From: Candidula unifasciata
Lineage: Eukaryota > Mollusca > Gastropoda > Stylommatophora > Geomitridae
Direction: 5' to 3'
Length of the DNA stretch: 64,000 nt
Assembly (NCBI GenBank): GCA_905116865.2
Contig: CAJHNH020002690.1
Location: forward strand, 62,001 to 126,000
Part shown: positions 21,171-32,079 of the stretch, in pieces
How positions within the stretch are numbered: position 1 is the first letter of the stretch
Layout: every line of letters starts with the position of its first letter
Notes under the pieces: generated by a model
The model's database searches: none
Told to the model about the DNA's origin: nothing
Seen by the model: the letters and a program-made list of their open reading frames with translations, nothing else
Translations under genes and position numbers: made by a program

Positions 21171-21984
21171 TTACACATACGATAATGGAAAGTGATGATG
21201 ATAATAGGGGTGACTGTGGTATATAGGGAATATCACACTGTAGTGCGACGGGTGTAGGCAGTCTGCTGAGAAACCATCGACCCGACTGCTTCGAGATACC
21301 AGCTAAGTGATTTTGTGTATTTGTATAGTATTGTTTGATTTGAATGTGCTGATGAAAGCTCCGTAACCGCAACGTTTACATTTTGTATGTATTTGTTATA
21401 TTGTGAAGCTTGCTAATATACTTTTCGTTCGGTTTTATATCTTTTCTTGATAGTGCGTAGTTTGACGTGTTTCTACTAGTAGTTTTGATCGATCAGGTAT
21501 AATAAGTCTGAATTTTGTATAATATAAGGAAAGCTTATTAGCACACGGATTCAATATTATGTTCCCACAATGTCAGCCAAGAAAAAAATACACAGTGGAA
21601 CCACTGGTATAACCCTTTCATTTGCATAGCTGAACATTAACACCCTAGTGTGACTGTTAGAAGGTCAGTAGTACGAAAGAGTCACTGCCTCATTATTTTC
21701 TCTCTAGATTAAGCAATTAGTTACAATTATTATAGGCGCAATTTCCAAGTCAGATTCTGTGGAATAATTGATGCCTCTTATGCGAGCTCTTAGATCGACG
21801 TTGCCTGAAAGGTCCCGGAAGCTCGTTCAGCATGCTTTGTTCACGGCGCAGCTTGCTTGTTCCAAACGTATTGATGTTACCTTTCCTTTACAGATAACGA
21901 AACAGACCGAGTGAGGGATCATGCTATCTAGTATCACCAGTGATGTGATTCCCATGCCTCCCTACAGTACAGTGGGCCACTTTT

Positions 21985-22050
21985 AACTTTAAAGAAGGAA
22001 AGATGCCTACAATATTGACTTCATCACCCATCAAGTGCCGTGGGTCTCAC
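21985..22050 (+). repeat. SINE body fragment
   Basis: GAAGGAAAGATGCCTACAAT, TTGACTTCATCACCCATCAA and a GTGCCGTGGGTCT end match the 3' body of the same SINE family. Confidence 0.5.
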
Positions 22051-22055
22051 TAATA

Positions 22056-23607
22056 CAGTGGTCTCCGACTCTAGGAAGAGGGGTGGGGTGGGGGTGGGGG
22101 TGGGGGGTTCGGCACCCAAGGGAGCACTAGGAAGGCCCAAGGGAACGATGTTTTTTTTTTAAATGATCAGTTTCTACATCCAATGTTTAAAAAACAATAT
22201 AATTTTATATTATAAAACCTGCATTTAATTATAGATTAAGAACACATTATTCCACTGTTTGATCTAATTCTGTTATGTTGTGGGGGGGGGGGGAGGTAAG
22301 GGGGCATGGGAGGGGGCATGGGCTCTTGCCATATATTAAAGAGAGGCGTGGGGCTCTTGCCATATATTAAAGAGAGGCGTGAGGCTCTTGTCATAAATTA
22401 AAGAGAGGCGTGGGGCTCTTGCCATATATTGAAGAGAGGCGCGGGGCTCTTGCCATATATTAAAGAGAGGCGTGAGGCTCTTGTCATATATTAAAGAGAG
22501 GCGTGAGGCTCTTGTCATATATTAAAGAGAGGCGTGGGGCTCTTGCCATATATTAAAGAGAGGCGTGGGGCTCTTGTCATATATTAAAGAGAGGCGTGAG
22601 GCTCTTGTCATATATTAAAGAGAGGCGTGAGGCTCTTGTCATATATTAAAGAGAGGCGTGGGGCTCTTGCCATATATTAAAGAGAGGCGTGAGGCTCTTG
22701 TCATATATTAAAGAGAGGCGTGAGGCTCTTGTCATATATTAAAGAGAGGCGTGGGGCTCTTGCCATATATTAAAGAGAGGCGTGGGGCTCTTGTCATATT
22801 TTAAAGAGAGGCGTGAGGCTCTTGTCATATATTAAAGAGAGGCGTGGGGCTCTTGCCATATATTAAAGAGAGGCGTGGGGCTCTTGCCATATAGAGAGGC
22901 GTGAGGCTCTTGTCATATATTAAAGAGAGGTGTGGGGCTCTTGCCATATATTAAAGAGAGGCGCGGGGCTCTTGCCATATATTAAAGAGAGGCGTGAGGC
23001 TCTTGTCATATATTAAAGAGAGGCGTGAGGCTCTTGTCATATATTAAAGAGAGGTGTGGGGCTCTTGCCATATATTAAAGAGAGGCGTGGGGCTCTTGCC
23101 ATATATTAAAGAGAGGCGTGAGGCTCTTGTCATATATTAAAGAGAGGCGTGAGGCTCTTGTCATATATTAAAGAGAGGTGTGAGGCTCTTGTCATATATT
23201 AAAGAGAGGCGTGAGGCTCTTGTCATATATTAAAGAGAGGCGTGGGGCTCTTGCCATATATTAAAGAGAGGCGTGGGGCTCTTGCCATATATTAAAGAGA
23301 GGCGTGGGGCTCTTGTCATATTTTAAAGAGAGGCGTGGGGCTCTTGCCATATATTAAAGAGAGGCGTGGGGCTCTTGCCATATAGAGAGGCGTGAGGCTC
23401 TTGTCATATATTAAAGAGAGGCGTGGGGCTCTTGCCATATATTAAAGAGAGGCGTGGGGCTCTTGCCATATAGAGAGGCGTGAGGCTCTTGTCATATATT
23501 AAAGAGAGGCGTGGGGCTCTTGCCATATATTAAATAGAGGCGTGGGGCTCTTGCCATATATTCAAAGGGAGCTCCGCCTGAGAAAAAAAAAAGTTTGGAG
23601 ACCACTG
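22056..23607. mobile_element. hAT-like MITE enlarged by an internal minisatellite
   Basis: The left end CAGTGGTCTCC and right end GGAGACCACTG form an 11-bp perfect inverted repeat of hAT type; the right end extends inward as AAAAAAAAAAGTTTGGAGAC. Flanks CTCACTAA (two bases before the left end) and CTCAACAA match at 6 of 8 positions, weak support for an 8-bp target duplication. Between the ends are a G-rich stretch (22075-22110), A/T-rich sequence, a second G run (22281-22292) and the 31-bp array. There is no transposase. The right end lies 150 bases upstream of the GPCR exon acceptor. Confidence 0.7.
22330..23568. repeat. 31-bp minisatellite, about 40 units
   Basis: The unit is GAGAGGCGTGGGGCTCTTGC followed by CATATATTAAA. 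Units alternate between GTGGGG...GCC and GTGAGG...GTC types, with 22-bp short units near 22893, 23385 and 23473. Higher-order blocks appear to be re-duplicated. Inside the hAT-like element 22056-23607. Confidence 0.97.
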
Positions 23608-23757
23608 CTCAACAATATGGACATAGCACCATATCGCCTAATAGGTTTCAAGATGTGGAAATAAACTTGTTGGTATTTTTTTTTAACTATTGGTAAATGG
23701 GTGCATATTTTCAAGTACGTTGTTGACGACTTTAAACTTCTTCTGTTATTATCACAG

Positions 23758-23797
23758 GCTGACAAGTAGACGTCACGTCAAGGTCTGAGATTCCCCA
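23758..23797 (+). other. probable 5'UTR piece after a 3' splice acceptor
   Basis: The T-rich tract TTCTTCTGTTATTATCACAG ends at 23757 and looks like a good acceptor. The 40 bases that follow carry an in-frame TGA (23786) before the ATG at 23798. The receptor may therefore have a 5'UTR intron while its coding part is one exon. Confidence 0.5.
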
Positions 23798-25084
23798 ATG
23801 GCTGCATCCGAGCTCAAAACCAGAGATGAATGTCTGACTGTGATGTCAAACAAATCCTTGCACATGACCACAGACCACTGTCCACTAGAATGGGATCAGT
23901 ACACAGAAATGTGCTGGGGCCCCACACCGGCTGGAGAATCTGCCATACTTCCATGCCCAGACGATGGATTCCTCAACCCAAAACAGTTCGCTACCAGGAT
24001 ATGTCTCCCTGACAGTTCTTGGTACATTAATTACACTTTTGATGACAAACCCTACACCAATTTCCAGAACTGTTTCCTCCCAGAAGACCCTACTGCAGAA
24101 GACGATCTGAAGAAGCTCATAGATACTAAAATCATATTTGTATTGAAGACCCTTGATGAGTATAAGAGAGCACATCTGGCCATTTATGCTGTCTCCATTA
24201 TTCTGCTGATTGCTTCAGTCTTCGCTAGTATTAGTGGCATTGTGAAATTAAATGCGAAAAAGCATCCTTCAATGACATATTTAGCATTGACGATAGCGGC
24301 TGCTGCCCTGTTGATACACAATGTCACTACTCTGTCTTTGAATGGCGTTGACGACGCTACTAAGTTGTTCAAATGCCGATTTGCAAAGTTTATTTCGTTG
24401 ATTTGCACTTTAGTCTTTCATGAAAGCATCTTTGTGTACATTTTTTTGTGCATTGCGTCTATTTTACACATTCCTATTCGACTATTGGTCATACAGATTA
24501 CTGCAGCTGCAACAGTTTTTCTCACAGTGTTACTGGCTACTACAGAACTGCTCTTAGAGACGTTTTCTTGTTCTTATTCCAGACACTGCGGGTTTAAGAC
24601 ACTCCAGTCGGCGTTCCACTGGCTGACCACAGCACCAAGGATATTACTGATAATGGTTTGTTTGTGTCTAGCTTCTGTGACCGTCTTTGGCGCTTTCTGT
24701 TTAAAGCAGCCAAACCTGAGCCAAAGGAATGAACTGTACAAGGTTCGTCAGAGATCGTTGAGCGCGCTTGTTTTAGTCGTATATAGTGTCGCTCAAGAAG
24801 TCATGCTGGTTCTAATCCACACAGAAGCCTACATGAACTACTCTGATTTACCAGTGGAGGAATATGTAAGTGTCTTTTCCTTAGCGACTTCTGCCCAGGG
24901 CATCATCTTCTCTGTTATCATGTGTGTGTTGGACATTGGGTTACTCACAATGTTAGGACTCTCAATTATCCATTGCCCAGGTCATGATACAACCAGCGAA
25001 CAAGAGCTCAATGCATTTCCAAAACACACAGCGTTGCCACTCCACGTGCGACATGGCAAGAGTGCTATAAGCGACCAAGTTTGA
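23798..25084 (+). CDS. intronless secretin-family (class B) GPCR, divergent
   Basis: An uninterrupted frame of 428 residues. The N-terminus has a hormone-receptor (HRM) pattern: Cys28, Trp32, Cys39-Trp40, Ala45-Gly46, Cys53-Pro54, Ala65, Arg67, Cys69, Trp75, Tyr86-Thr-Asn and Cys92, with sequons at Asn18 and Asn78. Seven hydrophobic segments follow at about 125-150, 156-180, 195-224, 226-250, 275-302, 316-342 and 357-390. Cys193 at the top of TM3 and Cys258/Cys264 in loop 2 could form the usual disulphide. TM7 keeps the class B QG pair (367-368), but the usual NxEV after it is not conserved and TM1-TM2 lack the usual family residues. No signal peptide is visible. It should sit in the plasma membrane and bind a peptide hormone; ligand unknown. 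Class B genes normally have many introns, so this looks retrotransposed. It lies antisense inside an SLC4 intron. Confidence 0.85.
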   Translation: MAASELKTRDECLTVMSNKSLHMTTDHCPLEWDQYTEMCWGPTPAGESAILPCPDDGFLNPKQFATRICLPDSSWYINYTFDDKPYTNFQNCFLPEDPTAEDDLKKLIDTKIIFVLKTLDEYKRAHLAIYAVSIILLIASVFASISGIVKLNAKKHPSMTYLALTIAAAALLIHNVTTLSLNGVDDATKLFKCRFAKFISLICTLVFHESIFVYIFLCIASILHIPIRLLVIQITAAATVFLTVLLATTELLLETFSCSYSRHCGFKTLQSAFHWLTTAPRILLIMVCLCLASVTVFGAFCLKQPNLSQRNELYKVRQRSLSALVLVVYSVAQEVMLVLIHTEAYMNYSDLPVEEYVSVFSLATSAQGIIFSVIMCVLDIGLLTMLGLSIIHCPGHDTTSEQELNAFPKHTALPLHVRHGKSAISDQV

Positions 25085-26020
25085 TCACCAACAGAAACTT
25101 GCAACAAAGTAGAACCCGTCTCTGCTAAAGGATGTTCTAATCGCGCACTGTTCACATAAGTAAAGAAACAACATTTCTTCAGACTGGTGTGAAGTGTTAT
25201 AAAGTCAAAGTTCTAAAGTCAGGACATTTAAACATTAGATCATTCGGAATTTTGATTTTTCTTTCCGTTCAGATTTCTTTTCTAATATTCATAGTATTTC
25301 ATATTCATGAGAGGATACGGATCGCGACAATGAAACGTTTTCTCAAATCTTTTTATTAGTTATATATTTAAACAAATATTGAACATTTCCTACACTACAA
25401 CGAATATATCTACCCGCTTAAGCCTGGAACTTTTGATAGTTCTTTAAGTATCTTATTGTGGAAAAGAACATGTGAAATATTTCCTTGTTCGATGTAGGAT
25501 CATCTTCAAGGCACATCGGGCAAATCCATAAGTGTTTCGATATTCTCCCAAGCGAATTTCTTTGTGTGTTTATGTCGATGCCTTCCGTTCAACATTTTCT
25601 AGGGATAAAATTGACCACAGGCAAGGCGTCTTACAGACTAACTTTGTGGTTTTTTACAACCATTTAAATATCTTCTTGTTTCGGTGCATCTTTTTTCCAG
25701 CATAAGTCCAAGCTACCTTAATATTTTTCTGTTTTAAAAATTACAATGTCAGTTTTATACAAAGTTAACAACTTTATTGTATTTATCTTTATGCAGTCTT
25801 CTTCTTTTGCTCTACTGCCTCACGGTAAAGCGTTGCAGTAAGGAATTATAGTCTGTCCCAAAAACCCTGCCGAACTTTAAACATCTGTTTCTAAGTAACC
25901 ATTCGGTGTCAGTTGTTGAAATTTGGCATGTAATCTGTTAATAATCATGTCCTTGTATAAACTTAAAAAAAAATTAAGTTAACATCTAGTTTTCTTTTTG
26001 CCATATTTGCGACACATGAA
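25085..26020. other. 3' flank of the GPCR, no terminator signal seen
   Basis: Non-repetitive A/T-rich sequence. No AATAAA was found within about 600 bases after the stop at 25084. No other gene recognised. Confidence 0.5.
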
Positions 26021-26022
26021 CA

Positions 26023-26041
26023 ACAACAACAACAACAACAA

Positions 26042-26089
<48 letters not shown>
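26023..26089. repeat. (CAA)n(CA)n compound microsatellite
   Basis: Seven CAA units lead into about 22 CA units. Confidence 0.95.
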
Positions 26090-26091
<2 letters not shown>

Positions 26092-26910
26092 AATCACCGA
26101 TTCATAGCAAATAGTCAGCATGCTTACAGCAACTTGAGTAAACTGAATCCTGGGAACTTTTGAAAACATTACATTGCAAGCCTGTCAAAAGCATTTCACT
26201 CACAGGTGGTCATCTCCCCATCAGAAGTCTCCATTAATTTGTGGATTTTTTATAAGTGGAGAATATGCTATCAAAATATTCACCACGCATCGCTGCACAT
26301 GTGAACTGATTTCGAAACAATCTCCACATGTGTGTCGATTTCGGTATATTCGATTTTTCAGGGATCCATAAATTATTGATCAAACAAAGATGAAAAAACA
26401 TTCGCCGTTTTAAGAAGACAGCAGTATCTGCGCAATTGTGAATTATAGAATCACAAGGACATGGGAAATCTGAGACCTAATGCAAAAATTAGTGTTGATC
26501 CGTAAAGGAGTTTTCGAGATATTTGTTAAAGTTTTACGGCATGAGTTTTGAAACAAACTATAAATGCAGTTTCTTGTGTTCTGCTGGCTACCTAGCTTAT
26601 GTTAATGTCTTACTGCGTTTCTTAGCGTCTCTAACTTAATCCTCCCATATATTTCTTGGTCGGCCTATTAATACTTTACACTCGTGGAATATTCAACAAC
26701 ATCATCGTCACCGTGTAGCAAGTCCTTCGCAGTACACTGACCCATCATGGCTCGTCGGACTGACAATCGGCCTGTTGTCAATTTCATCAAATCATTTTTT
26801 TTAACGCCCAGAGTGCCTCTGATATTTGGTGTTTACTTTTGCACTAGTCAAGTCCTGTTGTCATTAACTATACTTTCATTAATTATTCGTATCAACGATA
26901 AGGAAGTTTA
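26090..26910. other. intronic sequence, nothing recognised
   Basis: No repeat match or splice-bounded open frame was seen. Confidence 0.45.
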
Positions 26911-26914
26911 ATAT

Positions 26915-27125
26915 AAAAGTAAAGTAAAGGACCCTTTTCCGCGCCTTCGGGCGTATTGGGCATACATTGATAAGCTTATATTTTATACACAATCTGTACT
27001 GGATGGGTGATGTGGTCAGCAGCACACAGGCCGAATTTACTTCCTAGGACAGTACCTCGAACCCACTCAAGGTTGGTCGACTTGAGAGCCAATGTCATTT
27101 CGAAAAAAAAGTCCGGCTACTTCAA
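26915..27125 (-). repeat. SINE copy
   Basis: Contains GTAAAGTAAAGGACCCTTTT, GCGCCTTCGGGCGTATTGGG, GATGTGGTCAGCAGCACAC and TGTCATTTCGAAAAAAAAGT. It is the body of the tRNA-SINE family in minus orientation. Confidence 0.65.
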
Positions 27126-27241
27126 GGCATGTTTAATATGGAAGAAAAAGGGGAGGGAGGTGTTCGGTTTTCGACGCATGAAGCTCTGTTCTGTATCTCA
27201 CAAGCATATACACGCAGGCATGAATATACAATGCGCGCGTG

Positions 27242-27318
27242 TGTGAGAGAGAGAGAGCGAGATTGAAAGACAGAGTGAGAGAGTGTGTGAGAGAAAGAGT
27301 GAGACAGAGAGTGTGGGA

Positions 27319-27370
<52 letters not shown>
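27242..27370. repeat. (GA)n-rich microsatellite
   Basis: Interrupted GA/GTGA units to about 27320, then about 24 pure GA units. Confidence 0.95.
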
Positions 27371-27375
<5 letters not shown>

Positions 27376-27654
27376 AGCAACTCACTACATAGCAGAAAGC
27401 TACTCTCACAAACCCATTCAGTTCTTCTCTAGTTCCTTTTCTTCCTGTCTTCTACTTCTGCCTTTTATCTCTAACTGGAGCATAGGTCCTGAATTAATTA
27501 ACTGACTCAGTCGAAATCTTATATAATTAATGTAACAGAAGCAATGGTTTACTTTCCGGGGCATCCTAATAAATGAACATCAAAGAAATATTAGTTGCAG
27601 TAACAGAATGAATTGTCCAATTAGGGGATAGCCTATTGAATTTTTTTTTAAAGG

Positions 27655-27674
27655 AGGGGGGGGGGGGGGGGGGT
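27655..27674. repeat. poly(G) run
   Basis: A G homopolymer after a T/A-rich tract; length is likely uncertain in the assembly. Confidence 0.8.
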
Positions 27675-27734
27675 TATTTATTAAGGAATATAAATACCGG
27701 ATGACTTCTAACACACATAATTATTACAGTCATC

Positions 27735-27925
27735 CTTTTATGGGATGCAATTTTTAGTTATTTTAAAGCCCCACCCTGGCTCTTGCCAGGGGCCGCAATA
27801 CAGCCCGGCCCTAAATATGGCCTAATGGCTAAACGCGAGTACCAGGACCTCTCTACGGGTGATCCTCATCCACATGGTGCCACTTTGTGTTTATCACTGG
27901 TGTGATGTCCTGCTGGGGTTAAAAG

Positions 27926-27927
<2 letters not shown>
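27735..27927 (+). repeat. HSR copy 5
   Basis: Hairpin CATCCttttatGGGATG, then CCCCACCCTGGCTCTTGCCA, GGACCTCTCTACGGGTGATC and GTGTGATGTCCTGCTGGGGT. Its (TAC)n tail continues into the long array at 27928. Confidence 0.85.
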
Positions 27928-27997
<70 letters not shown>

Positions 27998-28011
27998 TAC
28001 TACTTCTACTG

Positions 28012-28101
<90 letters not shown>
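27928..28101. repeat. (TAC)n microsatellite, about 58 units
   Basis: Pure TAC apart from TTC/TGC changes near 27992-28013. It begins exactly at the 3' tail of HSR copy 5, so the array probably grew from that tail. Confidence 0.95.
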
Positions 28102-28564
28102 TTACAAAACAATAGTTAATTTATGGAACACACACACACATGTGTGGAATGAATGTAACATATTGCCTATTTTTTGTTTTTTAATTTACAGCTTTCCTTT
28201 AAAAAACACGAAACACCGGATGTCTTATGGTATATCCTATAGTAAGCTATTTGACAAAGTTTACTCAGGGCCAACATGTTGGAAAACGTGTATTGTCACG
28301 GGCCAGAACCTAAGTCCCAGCATATAAAGATCATTACTACAACCTGGCAATGATGCGCTGGCCACTAGCTGGACCTTGGCTGACCAGATTTGATCCGCGG
28401 GCAGCCAGTTGAATAGTCCGGCCCTATGGTATTAATATAACAAACACAATAAATATTTACGGGATACATATACACGTGTGTAAAGTGAGTCTAACAGAAA
28501 CATCAATTACACAGCGAGACAATCTGTAGAAATTGTGTAACAGAATCAACAGTAAACATTATGG

Positions 28565-28965
28565 GAGTCTGCATGGTCTCGAGGTATGGTGTCCGCCTCC
28601 AGTGCTGGTGGTCCAAGGTTCAGGCTCCAGTGAAGGCTAGGATTTTTTAACGTAAACTTCTAGTAATTTCCCCTGGTCTCCTTGTATGAAGATCAAACGC
28701 CCGTGTGTATTGTTGCGCACATAAAAAAATCAATGTGCGTTTGGAAATCGAAAAGACTAGCACAACGGCGCTACCTGGGCAAAATTTGGAGTTACAGATC
28801 TACCCAAAATATTTCAGGATCCTCGCCGGTGCTATGGAGCTCGTGCACTGCGCCTAGCGTCTTTGGACTAATACTTGAGTTAGAAGTAGAACGGGGCACT
28901 TATAGGTTAACTACCCGTGTGCCATGTACTTGATCCGTTGTTCAAACCAAACCAGACCAGTACAC
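28565..28965 (+). repeat. SINE family 2, full copy with tRNA-like head
   Basis: The head has CATGGTCTCGAGGTATGG (A-box-like) and GGTTCAGGCTCC (B-box-like). The body shares ATCCTCGCCGGTGCTA and ACTACCCGTGTGCCATG with 12785-12985. Confidence 0.65.
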
Positions 28966-29282
28966 GTTCATAATACCATGCAGAAGGAATGAAAAAACCC
29001 GGGCTTTTTTACTGGCGGCACACAGTACAGCCACCCTTTTTGGCATTACTTTTCAGCGCTAATGTAAAAGACACTTTGAGGTGAGTAGAGGCACCTTTTT
29101 TTTATAGAAAAAAAAAACACTTTATGATAAGTATCGGCACCTGTGTTAACAAAGCCATGAACGTAATAAAAAAAAAAAAAACAACACTGATATCATAGCC
29201 AGACACCCCTTAGGATTGGGGGAAAAAAAGAAGAGAAGAGGGGAGGAGGGGAATAGGAACACAGAAAGAATTGACCACTTAC

Positions 29283-29465
29283 GGGAGGCCGACATCTGTT
29301 TCCTCAGATCTCCGGTGGTGTTGTTTCTTTTGATGTTTTTCTTTTTGTCCTCCGGTCTGCCCTTCTCATGTCGATGTCTGTGCTGCTTCAAACAGAGGGT
29401 TCGAACGTGTTGCCTCAAGACGGGGTCTAAGGATTTGTTAGCTATCCAGGCATCAAGAAATTGAT
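29283..29465 (-). CDS. SLC4A-like: SLC4 exon: helix ending in the HRHR-H-EK motif
   Basis: A 183-bp exon, entering with two bases of a split Asp codon and leaving with one base. The acceptor is TTCTTCAAACAG and the donor CTCCC|GTAAGT. It encodes QFLDAWIANKSLDPVLRQHV, then RTLCLKQHRHRHEKGRPEDK and a stretch ending LRKQMSAS. This is the segment that reads xxLxPxLRxxVxxxLLxxHxHQxEKK in Na+-coupled SLC4 proteins. The loop after HRHRHEK is basic and poorly conserved in the family. Next exon in order is 15777-15886, across a 13.4 kb intron. Confidence 0.92.
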
Positions 29466-29639
29466 CTGTTTGAAGAAATTGCATAAACTTATTTTTAGTT
29501 CTGATGTTACCGTGTTTTCCCAAAAGTAAAAACCTACATCGTCTTCTTTTCTTCTTTTCTCTACTCCTTGGAATGCTTCGTGGCGTCATGGCCTTTCCGT
29601 GTGCTTCGTATTAGGTACTTTTCGGTGTTTGATATTTGT

Positions 29640-29722
29640 TTGGTCTATCTGCATGGTCGACCTCTGGTTCTGTTACCGTTGTACTTGTATACCACTGCTC
29701 TCTGTGGTGCCCTATCTGATCC
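29640..29722 (-). pseudogene. RTE-type LINE fragment (short)
   Basis: The minus strand reads APQRAVVYKYNGNRTRGRP, the PQRA...Y-N-G...GRP motif seen at 18740-18800 on the plus strand. Confidence 0.55.
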
Positions 29723-30128
29723 AGATCTTATATTAAATTATGCTCCAAAATACGCCGTAGGGCTTATATTCAAGGATGTCTTTTAAATGTAGACAAATAA
29801 ACACTAATTATATATTTTTTTAAAGCATTAATATCATGAATATTATTTTAATTCTGTACCCATTAATTACATTTAAATTTAGTACGTCAGTAACCTGTTT
29901 CAACGAAAGAACGAAATCCGACCGTCTGGCTGATATTCATATCTAGGGGTTATGTTTGGGGTAATGCTTATATTAATAGCATGTGATTTTGTGTGTGTGA
30001 TTTGATGATAATGATGATGATAAACACGGTATTTCAATTCTAACACATAACAGTGACAGATAACCACTAAAAACATGAAAATAAATTACTATGGATATTA
30101 TGGCCGATGAGCCCCTTTTGACGTATTA

Positions 30129-30160
<32 letters not shown>
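30129..30160. repeat. (TA)n microsatellite
   Basis: About 15 TA units. Confidence 0.9.
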
Positions 30161-30647
30161 CCGCCTGAGGCGATAGGCATAGATTGTCATATTTCACTAT
30201 TTTGCAGTCATCAGTATCATGGATCTGATCACTGTTGTTGACTCGCCTCATCCATATTCTTTTCCCAATAGTCGTCACCAAGTTCTTTGAGTGCATTTCT
30301 TCTTATAACATGCCCGAAAAACGCCGACTGTCAACGCGTAATGTATCTAACCAGGTTATGGTTTCCATGAAATTCTTTGCATTCGTCCCTAGAACCATTT
30401 CTTGTTTATCTAAACATGCATGTCATGAACTAGAATATTGTGTGGGTTTCGAGGTACCGTTCGGGGAGAAAACAGACAAGACCCACTGTTCCCTAACAAG
30501 TATGTGTTGTCAGAGATTAATTAGGGGTGTTTCCGTGCAAGTCAGAGGGCATATGCCTGAGAGGCGAGAAACCAGCCATCTGCATACACATATGCCAGGT
30601 GTATAAAAAGTATGCTCAAGCAAAACTCAATTAAGACTAATCTTCGA

Positions 30648-30848
30648 CATACCCCATGCGGGATGCAATTTTTAGTTATTTTGGAGCCCCACCCTGGCTG
30701 ATGCCGGGGGCCGCAATATAGCCTGATGGTTAAACGCGATTTCCGGGACCTCTCCAAAGGTGATTCTCATCCGCATGTTGACACTTTTGTGTCACCAGGT
30801 GTTTATCGCTCTGTGTGATGACCTGCTGGGGTACAAATTTACTTACTA
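30648..30848 (+). repeat. HSR copy 6
   Basis: Hairpin part CCCatgcGGGATG, then GCCCCACCCTGGCTGATGCC and GGGGGCCGCAATATAGCC, ending GGGGTACAAATTTACTTACT (an ACTT-type tail). Confidence 0.8.
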
Positions 30849-30934
30849 AAACTAAATTTTAGAACAAGACCAATGCCATGAATTGAACGAACATCTAAAA
30901 AAATTGCACTAAAGTTTACGCACGAAAGAAAAAT

Positions 30935-31078
30935 AAGAAGAAAAAGAAAAAGATAAAGAAGGAGAGAGAGGAAAAGGAGAAGAAGAAGAAGAAGAAGAAG
31001 AAGAAGAAGAAGAAGAAGAAGAAGAAGAAGAAGAAGAAGAAGAAGAAGAAGAAGAAGAAGAAGAAGAAAAAGAAGAAT
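30935..31078. repeat. (GAA)n microsatellite
   Basis: About 95 bp of pure GAA from 30978, after an irregular GA-rich lead. It is 40 bases past the donor of SLC4 exon 31118-31278 and reads (TTC)n in the sense strand. Confidence 0.95.
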
Positions 31079-31117
31079 AATTAGACGTATATTTAATGAG
31101 CACCAAAGCCTACTCAC

Positions 31118-31278
31118 CCACAACCTGCGCGATGGTATAGCACTCAACATCAGTCATCAGAACCCCGTCTAAGATCTGCTTCCTCAGTTCCATCACGTAA
31201 TGCATATTGAGGGACGCCACGTGAGGCTTAGACCAGCGCTTGCCTCCGTCTTCCACCTTCTCCTCGTACTTGACCCAC
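31118..31278 (-). CDS. SLC4A-like: SLC4 exon: WVKYEEKVEDGGKRWSKPHV core
   Basis: A 161-bp exon completing a split Arg codon (AG|G) and leaving with one base. The acceptor is CTGTGTTAG and the donor GTGG|GTGAGT. It encodes WVKYEEKVEDGGKRWSKPHV, then ASLNMHYVMELRKQILDGVL and MTDVECYTIAQVV. The first part is one of the best conserved SLC4 signatures (WxKFEExVExGGxRWSKPHVA(T/S)L), placing the frame beyond doubt. In the family this forms the core of the dimeric cytoplasmic domain. Confidence 0.97.
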
Positions 31279-31329
31279 CTAACACAGAGTCATTTTTGTT
31301 ACAAAGTGTATTCCACTACATTTTATGTA

Positions 31330-31615
31330 AAATGTAAAGATCCCTTTGTCACGCCTTAGGCGCATCAAGCATATAGGAAGAGCGTCCCATATTTTTTACA
31401 GACCAATCGGCACTGGGTGGGTAATGTGGTCAGCTTTACGCCGGCTGTCTTTACTTCCACAGGACAGCCATCCTGGTACCCATCTTAGGCTGAGTCGACC
31501 GGCGACGCCCCTTATCATGATAAAAATCCAGGCAGCCAGCAGTGGATTTCGGTCGCCGTACGTTGGAATTACGAGTCGGACTCGCTACGCCTAAGCCACA
31601 AATCGCACAGTATAT
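31330..31615 (-). repeat. tRNA-derived SINE, near full length
   Basis: Parallel to 17870-18145: CGCCTTAGGCGCATCAAGCA, CAGACCAATCGGCACTGGG, CAGGACAGCCATCCTGGTAC, and at the right end GGAATTACGAGTCGGACTCG and CCTAAGCCACAAATC. It lies 50 bases upstream of SLC4 exon 31118-31278 in gene sense. Confidence 0.7.
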
Positions 31616-31644
31616 TTTTTGTGGTTTATAAAATAAATAAAAAA

Positions 31645-31800
31645 GTCAAGGACCCTTTTCACACGCCATTGGTTTATCTGGAATATTGTGCTAGACCCCT
31701 AATTTTATAGACCAAGCAATTATGATAGATGATGGTCTGGTCAACGCAACTTCAGTAACCTTTATTTCCCAGGACATTTCCAGGTATTCAGTTCAGGCTA
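31645..31800 (-). repeat. SINE body fragment
   Basis: AAGGACCCTTTTCACACGCC, TATAGACCAAGCAATTATGA and TTTATTTCCCAGGACATTTC align with the minus-oriented SINE bodies. Confidence 0.5.
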
Positions 31801-31801
31801 T

Positions 31802-31990
31802 CTTCTTCTTCCTCGTCTTCTACTCCTCCTCCGGCTTCTCCCCTTCCTCCTCCTTTCTTCTTCTTCTTTTTTCTTCTTCTTCTTCTTCTTCTTCTTCTTC
31901 TTCTTCTTCTTCTTCTTCTTCTTCTTCTTCTTCTTCTTCTTCTTCTTCTTCTTTTTATTCTTCTTCTTCTTCTTCTTCTTCTCCTCCTCC
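31802..31990. repeat. (TTC)n microsatellite
   Basis: An irregular CT-rich lead, then TTC triplets from about 31857. It is (GAA)n in SLC4 sense. Confidence 0.95.
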
Positions 31991-32079
31991 TTCGTGTTCA
32001 TTACCTGTCAACTCCGGTTCTCGTTGTTCGTCCAACTCTGGATTTTAGTGTTGTTACAGTACTTGAGTTGTAAGCCCCA

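Noticed and set aside
23885..24408. Minus-strand frames opposite the GPCR
   Set aside because: Shadows of the coding strand; no independent signal.
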